NCBI RefSeq assembly: GCF_036492245.1
Contig: NZ_AP025286.1
Span: forward strand, 2,108,001-2,172,000
Reading direction: 5' to 3'
DNA length: 64,000 nucleotides
Source of the DNA: Treponema bryantii
Lineage (GTDB): Bacteria; Spirochaetota; Spirochaetia; Treponematales; Treponemataceae
Shown here: piece after piece, positions 53,232 to 62,217 of the stretch
Numbering within the stretch: the first letter of the stretch is position 1
Layout of the letters: every line of letters begins with the position of its first letter
Made by a program: the position numbers and the translations under genes
Notes under the pieces: model-generated
Seen by the model: the letters and a program-made list of their open reading frames with translations, nothing else
What the model was told of the DNA's origin: nothing
Databases searched by the model: none

Positions 53232-54749
53232 ATGGATAAACGTATCTACATCATCGGAGCTGGCTTTGCCGGTCAGACTATTGCCGATGATATCAAGCGA
53301 AAAAAGATATTTGGAAAAGTAAACGCCTTTATTGATGATAATAAGGAAATAATCGGTACCACAATTGATGGCATTCCGGTTCTTGGTCCTATCAGCGGCG
53401 TTACATCCATTCTTTCCAATTCAGATTTAGATGAAGCAATTATTGCAATTCCCTCTGCCCCAACCGAGCGAATCCGCGAAATCTACGAAACCCTTACAAA
53501 AAACGGCTTTAATCATATTAAGATTCTTCCTGGAATCAGCCAGGTAATAGAAGGAACTGCGCACCTTGTTCAAACCCGTGAAATTGATCCTCTGGATATT
53601 CTTGGACGAACTCCTGTAACAATTTCTCTAAAAGAAAGTCTGGGCTACCTTCGCGGTAAACGTGTATTTATTACAGGTGCCGGCGGCTCTATTGGTTCTG
53701 AACTTTCCCGCCAGCTTTTGAGCGGTGGTGCTGAACGACTTTATCTTTTTGGTCACGGCGAAAATTCAATCTGCAGTATTTACCGCGAACTCCGTCTTCT
53801 TCAGGCAGAAGGAGTTGGTGAAAAAGCAACTATTGTTCCTATTATTGGAGATATGCGTGACCGCGAGTACGTTGATTATATTATCCGTCAGACACGCTGT
53901 AATGTAATTTTCCATTGTGCAGCATACAAGCATGTTCCTATGATGGAAGAAAATCAGGTTGCTGCTGTTGAAAATAACGTATTCGGAACAAAAAATCTTC
54001 TGGACGCAGCACTAAAACATAAGGTAGACCGCTTTGTTTTGATTTCGACTGATAAAGCTGTTGCTCCTGTAAGCGTTTACGGTGTTTCAAAAATGCTGTG
54101 TGAAAAGCTTGTACTTGATGCGGCTAAAAAGACCGGAAAAACTGCAGACGGTAATGCACAGTCCTTTATGTTCGTACGTTTTGGTAATGTACTTGGAAGC
54201 CGCGGTTCAATTCTACCGCTTTTCCAGAATCAGATAAAAACCGGCGGCCCTATCACAGTTACAGATGATAAAATGGAACGCTTTTTTATGACAATTCCAG
54301 AAGCCTGTTCTCTTGTTTTACAGACTGGCGGTGTCGGAGAAAATGGAAAATCATATCTTCTTGATATGGGCGAACCTGTAAAAATCATAGACCTTGCAAA
54401 ACAGATTATTAAGTTTTCCGGACTTGAACCATATAAGGATATTGATATTAAGATTGTGGGTGCACGCAAGGGAGAGAGGCTTATTGAACCGCTCTGGCTT
54501 AAAGAAGAAAATCCAACTCCAACAAAATACAAAAAACTTTTAAGACTGGATAATAAGGAATATGAAAGTGAACGTCTGGAACGATTACTCACTGAGCTCC
54601 GTCCGATTTGTTTCTGGACAGAAGGTCAGGAAGAAAAGTTCCGCGACAAGACACTTCTTGTAAAACTTTTGTGTGATGACTGCGAAAGTCTGCGAGACTT
54701 TTACGAAGAAATAAAAAATGACAATCAGCTGAGAACTGATTTATTATAG
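53232..54749 (+). CDS. CapD/PglF-type UDP-sugar dehydratase, soluble form
   Basis: This 505-residue protein has an N-terminal Rossmann-like domain (about 1-115, 'RIYIIGAGFAGQTIADDI') and a C-terminal extended SDR domain with the NAD site TGAGGSIGSE near residue 148. The active-site stretch is 'ISTDKAVAPVSVYGVSK', with Tyr where PglF/WbpM proteins have Met. Membrane helices found in PglF and WbpM are absent, so it is cytoplasmic. Likely reaction: 4,6-dehydration or epimerisation of UDP-GlcNAc. The adjacent DegT aminotransferase would act next to make a UDP-amino sugar for a surface glycan. Nine bases separate the two genes. Confidence 0.82.
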   Translation: MDKRIYIIGAGFAGQTIADDIKRKKIFGKVNAFIDDNKEIIGTTIDGIPVLGPISGVTSILSNSDLDEAIIAIPSAPTERIREIYETLTKNGFNHIKILPGISQVIEGTAHLVQTREIDPLDILGRTPVTISLKESLGYLRGKRVFITGAGGSIGSELSRQLLSGGAERLYLFGHGENSICSIYRELRLLQAEGVGEKATIVPIIGDMRDREYVDYIIRQTRCNVIFHCAAYKHVPMMEENQVAAVENNVFGTKNLLDAALKHKVDRFVLISTDKAVAPVSVYGVSKMLCEKLVLDAAKKTGKTADGNAQSFMFVRFGNVLGSRGSILPLFQNQIKTGGPITVTDDKMERFFMTIPEACSLVLQTGGVGENGKSYLLDMGEPVKIIDLAKQIIKFSGLEPYKDIDIKIVGARKGERLIEPLWLKEENPTPTKYKKLLRLDNKEYESERLERLLTELRPICFWTEGQEEKFRDKTLLVKLLCDDCESLRDFYEEIKNDNQLRTDLL

Positions 54750-54758
54750 GACAGAAAT

Positions 54759-56000
54759 ATGGCAGAGATAAAGGTTCCGTTCCACAGAGCGGCTATTACA
54801 AAAGCAGAAGAAGATGCTGTACTTGATGTATTGCGCAGTGGCTGGCTAACTACCGGTCGTTATGCACTGGAGTTCGAAAAAAAGTTCAGTGCTGCTGTAA
54901 GCGGCGATGACTCTTCTAAGGGCCGTGCCCCTGTCATCTCCCTCGCCGTTAACTCAAACACAAGCGGAATGATTCTTGCAATGGAAGCCTGCGGCGTTCG
55001 CGAAGGTACTGCCGTAATCACAACACCTTATACCTTTGTTTCAACTGCAGCCTGCGCACGCCATCTTAACGCAGACGTTTTCTTTGCAGATGTTGAAAAA
55101 GATACCTACAGTATTGATCCGGATAAAATAGAAGAAATCTTAAAAAAAGACAGTCAACCGGGCGGTGTTGATGGAAAAGGTGCAAACCGGGTTCGCGCAA
55201 TTGTCCCGGTTCACATAGCGGGCAACGTGTGCGACATGGCTCGCATTATGGAGCTGGCAAGAAAGTATTCAACACCGGAGCGCCGCATCCGAGTAATTGA
55301 AGACGCCGCACATTCATTCCCGTCCCCAACCGCCCTCGGTTATGCCGGCACTATTGGAGACGCCGGAGTCTTTTCATTTTACGTAACAAAGACAATCACA
55401 ACAGCAGAAGGCGGAATGGTCTGTACGCGCGATCCCGACCTTGCCCGCCGTATGACAGTAATGCGCATGCACGGAATGGACCGCACAACCTGGGACCGCT
55501 ACACAAGTCCAAGAGCCAGCTGGGAATATGACATTATTGCACCGGGCTACAAGTTCAATCTTCCGGATGTACTTGCCGCAATCGGCTGCTGCCAGGTCGA
55601 CAGAGCACAGCTTTTTTATGAACAGAGAAAACGCATAGTAGAAAAATACAACAAGGCATTCAGCAGCCTCGACTTTATAAAACTTCCACCAGACGGAGAA
55701 GGAAATTCCTGGCACTTATACCTTATGCGCATAATTCCTGAAAAACTTAAAATCGGCCGTGACGAGTTCGCAAAAAAACTTCAGGAATCAGGACTTGGAA
55801 TCTCCGTACACTTTATTCCAATTTTCCACTTCACCTACTGGAAAGAACTGTATCCGGATTTTACCGCTGAAAATTTTCCGAATGCAGAACATCAATATAA
55901 TACTACAATTTCAATTCCTCTTTACCCGGATATGACCGATGAACAAGCCCAGCTTGTAATAGATACAGTAACTAAAATTGGAGTTGAAGTAAAGAAATAA
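54759..56000 (+). CDS. DegT/DnrJ/EryC1-family sugar aminotransferase
   Basis: This 413-residue PLP enzyme has the family motifs 'VPFHRAAITKAEEDAV' at the start, 'AVNSNTSGMILAMEACGV', 'TTPYTFVSTAAC', 'VIEDAAHSF' and the PLP lysine in 'FYVTKTITTAEGG'. It would aminate a 4-keto or 3-keto UDP-sugar, using glutamate, in the pathway begun by the upstream dehydratase. The gene is more GC-rich in third positions than its neighbours, so lateral transfer is possible. Its stop overlaps the next start by one base (TAATG), an unexpected coupling to a xanthine-dehydrogenase-like subunit. Confidence 0.88.
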   Translation: MAEIKVPFHRAAITKAEEDAVLDVLRSGWLTTGRYALEFEKKFSAAVSGDDSSKGRAPVISLAVNSNTSGMILAMEACGVREGTAVITTPYTFVSTAACARHLNADVFFADVEKDTYSIDPDKIEEILKKDSQPGGVDGKGANRVRAIVPVHIAGNVCDMARIMELARKYSTPERRIRVIEDAAHSFPSPTALGYAGTIGDAGVFSFYVTKTITTAEGGMVCTRDPDLARRMTVMRMHGMDRTTWDRYTSPRASWEYDIIAPGYKFNLPDVLAAIGCCQVDRAQLFYEQRKRIVEKYNKAFSSLDFIKLPPDGEGNSWHLYLMRIIPEKLKIGRDEFAKKLQESGLGISVHFIPIFHFTYWKELYPDFTAENFPNAEHQYNTTISIPLYPDMTDEQAQLVIDTVTKIGVEVKK

Positions 56001-58306
56001 TGGCAGTAAAGAAGACAAATACGAAAACTAATTTACGTTCTCTTGAAGCCAAAGGCTTTTACAGTGATGTTGAAAAAGACGGTTGTCTTTATGCAGCACT
56101 CGTCCGCAGCCCTGCCCCAGCTGGAAAAATCAAAAGCATTACTGCGCCAGATTTACCGGAAGGTTATTTCTTATACACCAGCCGCGACATTCCCGGCACA
56201 AAAACTATTACTGCAAATAAAACAGTTACAAAAGTCTTTGGATATGGAAACGTTTCTTACAGTGGTGAACCGGTTGGAATTCTTTTTGGTCCTGATGAAG
56301 AAACCGTTTACAAACTTTTAGATACTGTAAATATTAACTTCGACGTTGAAAACCTCGAATCAGCGCTTCATAATGTAATCAATAATCAGACAGATGAAGC
56401 TTCGAACTTTAAGGAGTTCGTTGATCAGATTAACGAAATGCCTTCTCTTGATACGGTTATTGATAAATCTCATGTTGAAGAAAATCCAAATGTAATTGTC
56501 GCAACCCGCGAAATCAAATACGGTCTTTACGAAAGTCTTCCTCTGGCTCAGGCTGATACAAAGCTTTTTGAAAATGCCGATTACACCTCTACCGATACCT
56601 GGAAAGAAAAACTGCTTACTCCAAAATGGCAGGAAACAGAAGGAGCCTTTGCCTATACCGAAGGTGAAAAGATTCACGTATTTGCACCAAGCCGCTGGGC
56701 TTCGTTTACCCAGAAATCTGTAGCAGCCGCACTTAATATTGATGAAGCGAGTGTTTTCATTCATAAAACTAAATCAGCAGGAATCTATCCTTCAGGATTG
56801 GCACGCACTACACAGCTAGCAGTTCAGATTGCAGCGGCAGCATGGCTTTCTAAAAAGCCGGTAAAACTTATTCTTTCTCAAACTGAACAGGAAAGTTTTA
56901 TGGTGCCTGGAGTTGTAACAGAAATTACTTATCGTTCGGCCCTTAATAAAGATGGCAGGCTTAAAGCACTTAAGATTTCTATTGATATTGACATCGGCTG
57001 TTCAAATCCTTTTGCTCAGGAAATCACAGACCGCATTGCAATTGCGGCAGCTAGTTATTATAAACCGGAAAATCTTTATATAAATGCAAAGGCACATACT
57101 TCAAAAAATCCGCCGACTTCAATTTCCATGCAGATTATTGAGTCGCAGGCTTTCTTTGCAATTGAAAATGAGATTCAGAAAATCAGTAATCTTTCCATGA
57201 TTTTCCCGGATGAATTACGTCTTTTAAATGCTGAACCTCCAGTTCCAGCTCCAGAAGAAAAACCGAAGAAAACTAAAAAAACAACTGACAAGAAAACAAA
57301 GGCTGCTCCTGTTTCAACAGAATTTCCTTTTGACATTCCAACTGGAGATGTTCGCAGTGTTATTCAGACGGCCCTTTCTGAGAGTGATTTCAATAGAAAA
57401 TACGCTTCGTTCCATATGGATGCGATTGACCGCGCAGAAAAAGACAGTAAGCCTTTCTTCGCTCTCCCGCTCCGTGGAATTGGAGTTGCAACAGCTTACA
57501 TTCCTTCAGGCTATTCGGGCCAGACAAGTTTCAGTAATGATGCAAAAATTGAAGTGACTCTTAGTGCAGATGAAAAACTTGTAATTCATACTATAAAACC
57601 TTCTGATGTAATTCAGGATATCTGGAAAAACTCTGCCGCGGAGATTCTTCAGATTCCAAAGCAGAATATTCAGATTAATTCAGAATTCCCGTATAACGAA
57701 TTACCTGAGGCCCCTGAGGATTCTTACAGCTCCATCAGTATTGTCAATGAGCTTGTAAAAAAGTGCTGTAATGATATTCAGAAAAAGCGATTTCATCAGC
57801 CGCTGCCGATTACTGCAAAACGCGGGGGGACGGCCGCCACGGCTAAGCCAAAATGGAATAAGGAGAAATTTTGCGGAACTCCTTTCTACACCACATCTTT
57901 TATAACTACTGTTGTTGAAGTAGAACTCGATACTTATACCTACAACGAAAAAATTAAGGGTATCTGGGTAACTGTAGATTGTGGAGAACTTTTTGATGAA
58001 GCAGCTGCGCGTAGAACAATCCGCCTTGAAATCCAGCAGGAACTGACAATGCTTGTAAAAGGAAAAACAGTTCCTTGTGATGCAATCAACATTAATTTTA
58101 TTCAGTCAAATAACCGCTCCGGTCAGGTTGGAGGACTCATTCATAATTCACTTCCGGCAGCTTTCTCTTCTGCACTTTCACTTGCGCTTACAACGCAGCT
58201 TACAGAAATCCCTTGTACAGAAGACCTGCTTTTCCAGCTGATTCGTGACCGCACAAAAGAAAAAACTGAAACAAGAAAATCAGAAAATCAAGGAGCGTCT
58301 GAATGA
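56000..58306 (+). CDS. Divergent xanthine-dehydrogenase-family molybdenum-type large subunit
   Basis: This 768-residue protein follows the order of the large subunit of xanthine dehydrogenases and aldehyde oxidases and precedes matching iron-sulfur and FAD subunits. The small N-terminal domain is recognisable ('FGYGNVSYSGEPVGILFGPDEE'). However the pterin and molybdenum motifs are altered: where GGFGGK is expected there is SAGIYPSG (about residue 259), the RGFG-PQ stretch reads PPTSISMQIIES (about 370), and no catalytic Glu motif is obvious near the end. A Lys/Pro-rich linker (about 412-440) interrupts the protein. It may use another substrate or have lost activity. The substrate is unknown. 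Confidence 0.7.
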   Translation: MAVKKTNTKTNLRSLEAKGFYSDVEKDGCLYAALVRSPAPAGKIKSITAPDLPEGYFLYTSRDIPGTKTITANKTVTKVFGYGNVSYSGEPVGILFGPDEETVYKLLDTVNINFDVENLESALHNVINNQTDEASNFKEFVDQINEMPSLDTVIDKSHVEENPNVIVATREIKYGLYESLPLAQADTKLFENADYTSTDTWKEKLLTPKWQETEGAFAYTEGEKIHVFAPSRWASFTQKSVAAALNIDEASVFIHKTKSAGIYPSGLARTTQLAVQIAAAAWLSKKPVKLILSQTEQESFMVPGVVTEITYRSALNKDGRLKALKISIDIDIGCSNPFAQEITDRIAIAAASYYKPENLYINAKAHTSKNPPTSISMQIIESQAFFAIENEIQKISNLSMIFPDELRLLNAEPPVPAPEEKPKKTKKTTDKKTKAAPVSTEFPFDIPTGDVRSVIQTALSESDFNRKYASFHMDAIDRAEKDSKPFFALPLRGIGVATAYIPSGYSGQTSFSNDAKIEVTLSADEKLVIHTIKPSDVIQDIWKNSAAEILQIPKQNIQINSEFPYNELPEAPEDSYSSISIVNELVKKCCNDIQKKRFHQPLPITAKRGGTAATAKPKWNKEKFCGTPFYTTSFITTVVEVELDTYTYNEKIKGIWVTVDCGELFDEAAARRTIRLEIQQELTMLVKGKTVPCDAININFIQSNNRSGQVGGLIHNSLPAAFSSALSLALTTQLTEIPCTEDLLFQLIRDRTKEKTETRKSENQGASE

Positions 58307-58779
58307 AAATACCAGTAACCTTGAACGGAAATAAAATAATTCTCGATGCTCATGCAGATGAAACACTTATGAAAGTGCTTCACAAAAACGGCTGTACCTC
58401 AGTTAAGAGTGGCTGCAGCGGTGGATTCTGTGGAGCATGTACAATCTTACTTGATGACCGTCCTGTAGCTTCCTGCAAAATACCGGCAGGTATTGTACGC
58501 AACAGCGATATTGTAACCTTGGATTATTTTGTAAAAACAGAAGAATATATAACAATTATAAGCGGCTTCCAAAAGGCAGGAATTAAACTCTGCGGTTACT
58601 GTACTGCAGGAAAAGTTTTTTCTGCCTATCAGATTATGAAAATGCCGAAAATGCCAACCCGTCAGGAAATCACAGATTACGTAAAGGCACTCTCTCCTTG
58701 CTGCACAGACCTTGAAACTCTGGTAAATGGAATTATTTACGCAATTCAGATTTCAAATAAACGACAGAAGAGAACCTGA
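58303..58779 (+). CDS. Xanthine-dehydrogenase-family 2Fe-2S subunit with unusual second cluster
   Basis: This 158-residue protein has an N-terminal plant-ferredoxin-like domain with cysteines 38, 43, 46 and 58 in normal spacing. The C-terminal helical domain has CGYC (97 and 100), but the usual C-R-C is an adjacent pair, 133-134 (SPCCTD), and the Gln that normally precedes CGxC is Leu 96. Electron transfer from a molybdenum site to FAD through two clusters is the family role. The second cluster may be modified here. The start overlaps the large-subunit stop by four bases (ATGA). Confidence 0.85.
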   Translation: MKIPVTLNGNKIILDAHADETLMKVLHKNGCTSVKSGCSGGFCGACTILLDDRPVASCKIPAGIVRNSDIVTLDYFVKTEEYITIISGFQKAGIKLCGYCTAGKVFSAYQIMKMPKMPTRQEITDYVKALSPCCTDLETLVNGIIYAIQISNKRQKRT

Positions 58780-58805
58780 TTCAGGCTGATACAAAGAGGG
58801 ATTAA

Positions 58806-59603
58806 ATGGGAAAGACAATATTATATGCAAAAAATGCAGCCGAACTCATAAAGATTCTCAGCAATAATCCGGGAACAAAGGTTGTCGGCGGCTGTACCAG
58901 AATAGAAACTCTTCCGGATAAATTTATTTCAACCCGTGGAATTAAAGATCTTTCCTATATCTCACGCCACGAACGTTACATAGATGTAGGACCTGGAACT
59001 ACACTTTCAGAATTACTTGCAATCGGTCAGACTCATCTTCCTCCGATTTTATATGAAGCACTTACCTGTATTGCAAATCCTCTTATAAGAAATACAGCTA
59101 CCATCGGTGGTAACATCTGTTCAGAAAATCACAAGCTTACATTGTTCGCACCATTGATGGCTTTAGACGCTAAACTGGAATTCAAAAATCAGACAGAAAC
59201 AAGAACTGAAAACATCAGAAATTTTAAATCAATTCCAGATGGCTTTATTTTATCGAATATACGCATTCCGCTCGTTGATGCAGAACTTTCTATTTTCCGT
59301 CGAATCGGTCATGAACACTCAATTACACAACAGTCAGCTTCGTTCGCTTTCCTGGCCGACACAGAAAAGAACTCCCTGTTAAATGTTCATCTTGCCTTTG
59401 CAGGTCCGTTTACCTTCCACAGCAAGGAGTTCGAAAACTTTATGAGTGGCCGCCGACTTCCTCTTACCCAGCGCGACATCTCCCAACTGGAAGAAGCCGT
59501 TGCCGAACATTTCCAGAAAGCCGCCACCGACCAGATGATTACCGACGTTATGCGCCAGCAGTTCTTTAATCTTGCGCGTTATAGTTTTGAACAGTTGACT
59601 TAA
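58806..59603 (+). CDS. Xanthine-dehydrogenase-family FAD-binding subunit
   Basis: This 265-residue protein is the medium subunit: 'KVVGGCTRIETLPDK' is the FAD pyrophosphate loop, 'IDVGPGTTLSELLA' and 'LIRNTATIGGNICSE' are the other conserved FAD contacts, and a C-terminal CO-dehydrogenase-flavoprotein-like domain (about 175-260) follows. It passes electrons from the 2Fe-2S subunit to NAD+ or another acceptor. GAGGG lies before the ATG. It ends the operon that began at 53232, 20 bases before the convergent queA. Confidence 0.85.
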   Translation: MGKTILYAKNAAELIKILSNNPGTKVVGGCTRIETLPDKFISTRGIKDLSYISRHERYIDVGPGTTLSELLAIGQTHLPPILYEALTCIANPLIRNTATIGGNICSENHKLTLFAPLMALDAKLEFKNQTETRTENIRNFKSIPDGFILSNIRIPLVDAELSIFRRIGHEHSITQQSASFAFLADTEKNSLLNVHLAFAGPFTFHSKEFENFMSGRRLPLTQRDISQLEEAVAEHFQKAATDQMITDVMRQQFFNLARYSFEQLT

Positions 59604-59623
59604 TTAAAATTTCTCACAGATTT

Positions 59624-60697
59624 TTATCGTATGAACATACAGTCGCCATACGAGAAGAAGCGATATCTATTGGCAACTGCAGTGTTATAGGCATTCAGAA
59701 TGTGTTCACGGCCGGCAAAAGCTGACACCAACATAATCAGTGTACTCTCTGGAGTATGGAAGTTTGTAAACATCTTATCTACAACCTTAAACTTAAAGCC
59801 CGGGTACATAAAGATGCTTGTTGAATTTGTGCCGGCTCTAACCCATTCGTTATTGGCACCGACAACACCACCATCCTGTTCTATCTTCTGAGCAACACTT
59901 TCTAGAGTACGCACACTGGTAGTTCCCACCGCAAGAATTGGTCTTCCCTCTGCCTTTGCCTTGTTAATTGCATCAGCAGTTTCTTTAGGAACTGTATACC
60001 ATTCTTCATGCATTTTATGATTTTCAATATTCTCTTCGCGGACAGGAAGGAATGTTCCAAGTCCTACATGAAGAGTTACAAAGCGGCGCTCAATTCCCTT
60101 TGCATCAAGACGGGCAAGCATTTCTTCTGTAAAGTGAAGGCCTGCTGTAGGACACGCAGCAGAACCGGTATCAGTAGCATAAACATTCTGATAGCGTTCA
60201 GAATCTTCTTCTGTATCGCCGCGCTTAATATATGGAGGAAGAGGAATATGACCGTTTCTTTCAAACCAGTCTTCATCTATTGCAAAATCAAATTTGAGGG
60301 CACGGAATTCTGTTCCGGCATTCCCTTCGTGTTCTACAATTTCTGCAACAGTTCCATCAGGAAATTTATAATGCATTCCAGGCTTCTGCTTTTTTGCAGA
60401 CTTTACCATAGTATTCCAGATACAGCAGTCTTTATCGATTGTGTTGAGGAACATGAATTCAGTTTCACGGCCGGTAGTCTCTTTAATTCCATAAACGCGG
60501 GCGCGTCGTACACGGCTGTTATTAAAAATCATGAGTGTGCCCGACTCAATTAAATCTGGAAGGTCGTCCATCATGTGATGTTCTACTTCGCCGGTAGCAC
60601 GATTCAAAAGCATAAGTTTATCCTTCCCGCGCACTCCACTCGGATGCTGCGCAATCAAATCTTCAGGCAGGTCAAAATTAAAATCTGATGTTAACAT
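59624..60697 (-). CDS. queA: S-adenosylmethionine:tRNA ribosyltransferase-isomerase
   Basis: This 357-residue enzyme transfers the ribosyl part of SAM to preQ1 in tRNA, giving epoxyqueuosine, after Tgt has inserted preQ1. Conserved segments include 'FDLPEDLIAQHPSG' at the start, 'PTAGLHFTEEML', 'LHVGLGTFLPVR' and 'TNFHTPESTLIMLVSAFAG'. Length is typical. No Shine-Dalgarno precedes the ATG; TGTTATTAT ends six bases before it, suggesting a leaderless message. Tgt is encoded at 36609-37748, so the pathway is split within this window. Confidence 0.95.
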   Translation of the reverse strand: MLTSDFNFDLPEDLIAQHPSGVRGKDKLMLLNRATGEVEHHMMDDLPDLIESGTLMIFNNSRVRRARVYGIKETTGRETEFMFLNTIDKDCCIWNTMVKSAKKQKPGMHYKFPDGTVAEIVEHEGNAGTEFRALKFDFAIDEDWFERNGHIPLPPYIKRGDTEEDSERYQNVYATDTGSAACPTAGLHFTEEMLARLDAKGIERRFVTLHVGLGTFLPVREENIENHKMHEEWYTVPKETADAINKAKAEGRPILAVGTTSVRTLESVAQKIEQDGGVVGANNEWVRAGTNSTSIFMYPGFKFKVVDKMFTNFHTPESTLIMLVSAFAGREHILNAYNTAVANRYRFFSYGDCMFIR

Positions 60698-60703
60698 AGG
60701 CTT

Positions 60704-60712
60704 ATAATAACA
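60704..60712 (-). promoter_or_regulatory. Candidate extended -10 promoter of queA
   Basis: TGTTATTAT on the minus strand: the TGn extension plus TATTAT (60704-60709), six bases before the ATG, with no ribosome binding site. Confidence 0.4.
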
Positions 60713-60738
60713 GAAAACAGAAAAGTTTGAAATAAGGT

Positions 60739-60786
60739 AGTTTCGACAGGCTCAATCACAGTTGTCATTGAGAGAGGCATAGCGAC
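60739..60786. repeat. Degenerate REP-like unit in the queA-tldD gap
   Basis: TTTCGACAGGCTCAAT followed by GTCATTGAGAGAGGC. The first part matches the GTTTCGACAGGCTCAA type of dispersed palindrome, whose full form would return as TTGAGCCTGTCGAAA. Here the returning arm is eroded, leaving CATTGAG. Confidence 0.5.
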
Positions 60787-60823
60787 TTTACAATTTAATT
60801 TTTTTCCATTTAAACAATATCCG

Positions 60824-60832
60824 TGTTATAAT
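60824..60832 (+). promoter_or_regulatory. Extended -10 promoter of tldD
   Basis: TGTTATAAT: TGn plus perfect TATAAT (60827-60832). The -35 region (TTCCAT) is weak. A leader of about 20 bases holds GGAGG. Confidence 0.6.
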
Positions 60833-60858
60833 TAACTAATAAAAAACAGGAGGATTTA

Positions 60859-62205
60859 ATGAAGTATAAATTTCCACAAGATTTGTATACAGAAGTCCGA
60901 ATTGAAGACACTAAAAATGCCTGCTACAGTATGCAGAATGATGATGTTCTTGCAAACAGTGAAACATTAATAAAAGGCGCAATGATTCGTGTCTTCGATG
61001 GAAATCTCTGGTACACAGCTCAGACAAATGATACAGACACCAAATCAATTCAGAAAAAGATTGATGAACTTGCAGCAATCGCAAAACCAAACAAGGCTAT
61101 TCTTGAAAATCCTATAGTAAAAAACTTTTCTGTAAACAAGGCAGAAATCTTAAAATTCCAGGGTAAAAACAGTCTTCGTAATCTCACTAAAAAAGACAGA
61201 GAAGACATTGTAAAACATTACAGGAAGAAATGTATTGATAAATCGATTCCAGAAATCAAAGTTACTTATCCAACCTTTTATTACTTTTCGAAAATCAAAG
61301 AGCTTTATACCAGCAAAGGTACAGAGCTCAAACAGGATTATCAGCGCTGTCGTTTTAGTCTCTGGTATGAAATTACCGGCCGCGAAGGAGTTGCCTACGG
61401 CGGAGGTAAACAGCTCTGGGGCTTTAATTTCAATGAACTGAAAAAACATGAAGCAGAAATTATTGAAGCAAGAGACCGCGCAGTAGACTTTGCAAAGAAT
61501 AATACTCCTGTTGTTCCTGGCGAATACGTATGCGTACTCGCCCCTACTGTTACTTCAGTTTTCACACATGAAAGCTTTGGACACAAGAGTGAAGCAGACT
61601 TTATGCTCAACGATAAAACACTTCAGAAAGAATGGACAATGGGAAAGCAGGTTGCAAATCCTAAGGTTTCAATTGTTGATGAAGGCGATACCCTGCACCA
61701 TGGTTACTGTCCTTATGATGATGAAGGCAATAAGAAAAAAGAAGTTTATCTGATTAAAGATGGAATCTTAAGTGGACGTCTTCATGATGCAAAATCTGCA
61801 GCTGCACTTGGCGAAGAGCCAACCGGCAATGCACGCGCACAGGACTTCAATTACGGTCCAATGGTTCGAATGACTAACACTTATATGCTTGCCGGTAATG
61901 ACAAACCGGAAGACATAATAAAAGGTGTAAAAGACGGTATTTATGTTTACGACTGGAACTATGGAACTGGTCAGTCAACCTTTACAATTCAGCCTCAGAA
62001 GTGCTATAGAATCCGAGATGGTAAACTTGCAGAACCGCTCTTAGTAAATGTTGTTACAGGAAATGTTTTCCAGACTCTATTTGATATTGATGCAGTTGGA
62101 ACTGACCTTGAATTCTTTAGCGGTACCTGCGGCAAAAATGGACAGAGCATGCCTACAGCCACAGGCGGTCCAACTATCAGAGTAAAAAAACTGACCATAA
62201 ACTAA
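60859..62205 (+). CDS. tldD: TldD-like metalloprotease subunit
   Basis: This 448-residue protein belongs to the TldD/PmbA family. The zinc-protease motif HESFGHKSEADFM near residue 238 keeps the HExxxH pattern, and a further conserved cysteine lies in 'FFSGTCGKNGQ' near the end. TldD and TldE form a heterodimeric protease acting on small or unfolded peptides (microcin and CcdA processing in E. coli). GGAGG precedes the ATG. The partner gene follows after 12 bases. No peptide-natural-product genes are adjacent, so the substrate is unknown. Confidence 0.87.
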   Translation: MKYKFPQDLYTEVRIEDTKNACYSMQNDDVLANSETLIKGAMIRVFDGNLWYTAQTNDTDTKSIQKKIDELAAIAKPNKAILENPIVKNFSVNKAEILKFQGKNSLRNLTKKDREDIVKHYRKKCIDKSIPEIKVTYPTFYYFSKIKELYTSKGTELKQDYQRCRFSLWYEITGREGVAYGGGKQLWGFNFNELKKHEAEIIEARDRAVDFAKNNTPVVPGEYVCVLAPTVTSVFTHESFGHKSEADFMLNDKTLQKEWTMGKQVANPKVSIVDEGDTLHHGYCPYDDEGNKKKEVYLIKDGILSGRLHDAKSAAALGEEPTGNARAQDFNYGPMVRMTNTYMLAGNDKPEDIIKGVKDGIYVYDWNYGTGQSTFTIQPQKCYRIRDGKLAEPLLVNVVTGNVFQTLFDIDAVGTDLEFFSGTCGKNGQSMPTATGGPTIRVKKLTIN

Positions 62206-62217
62206 GGAGATTTAAAA

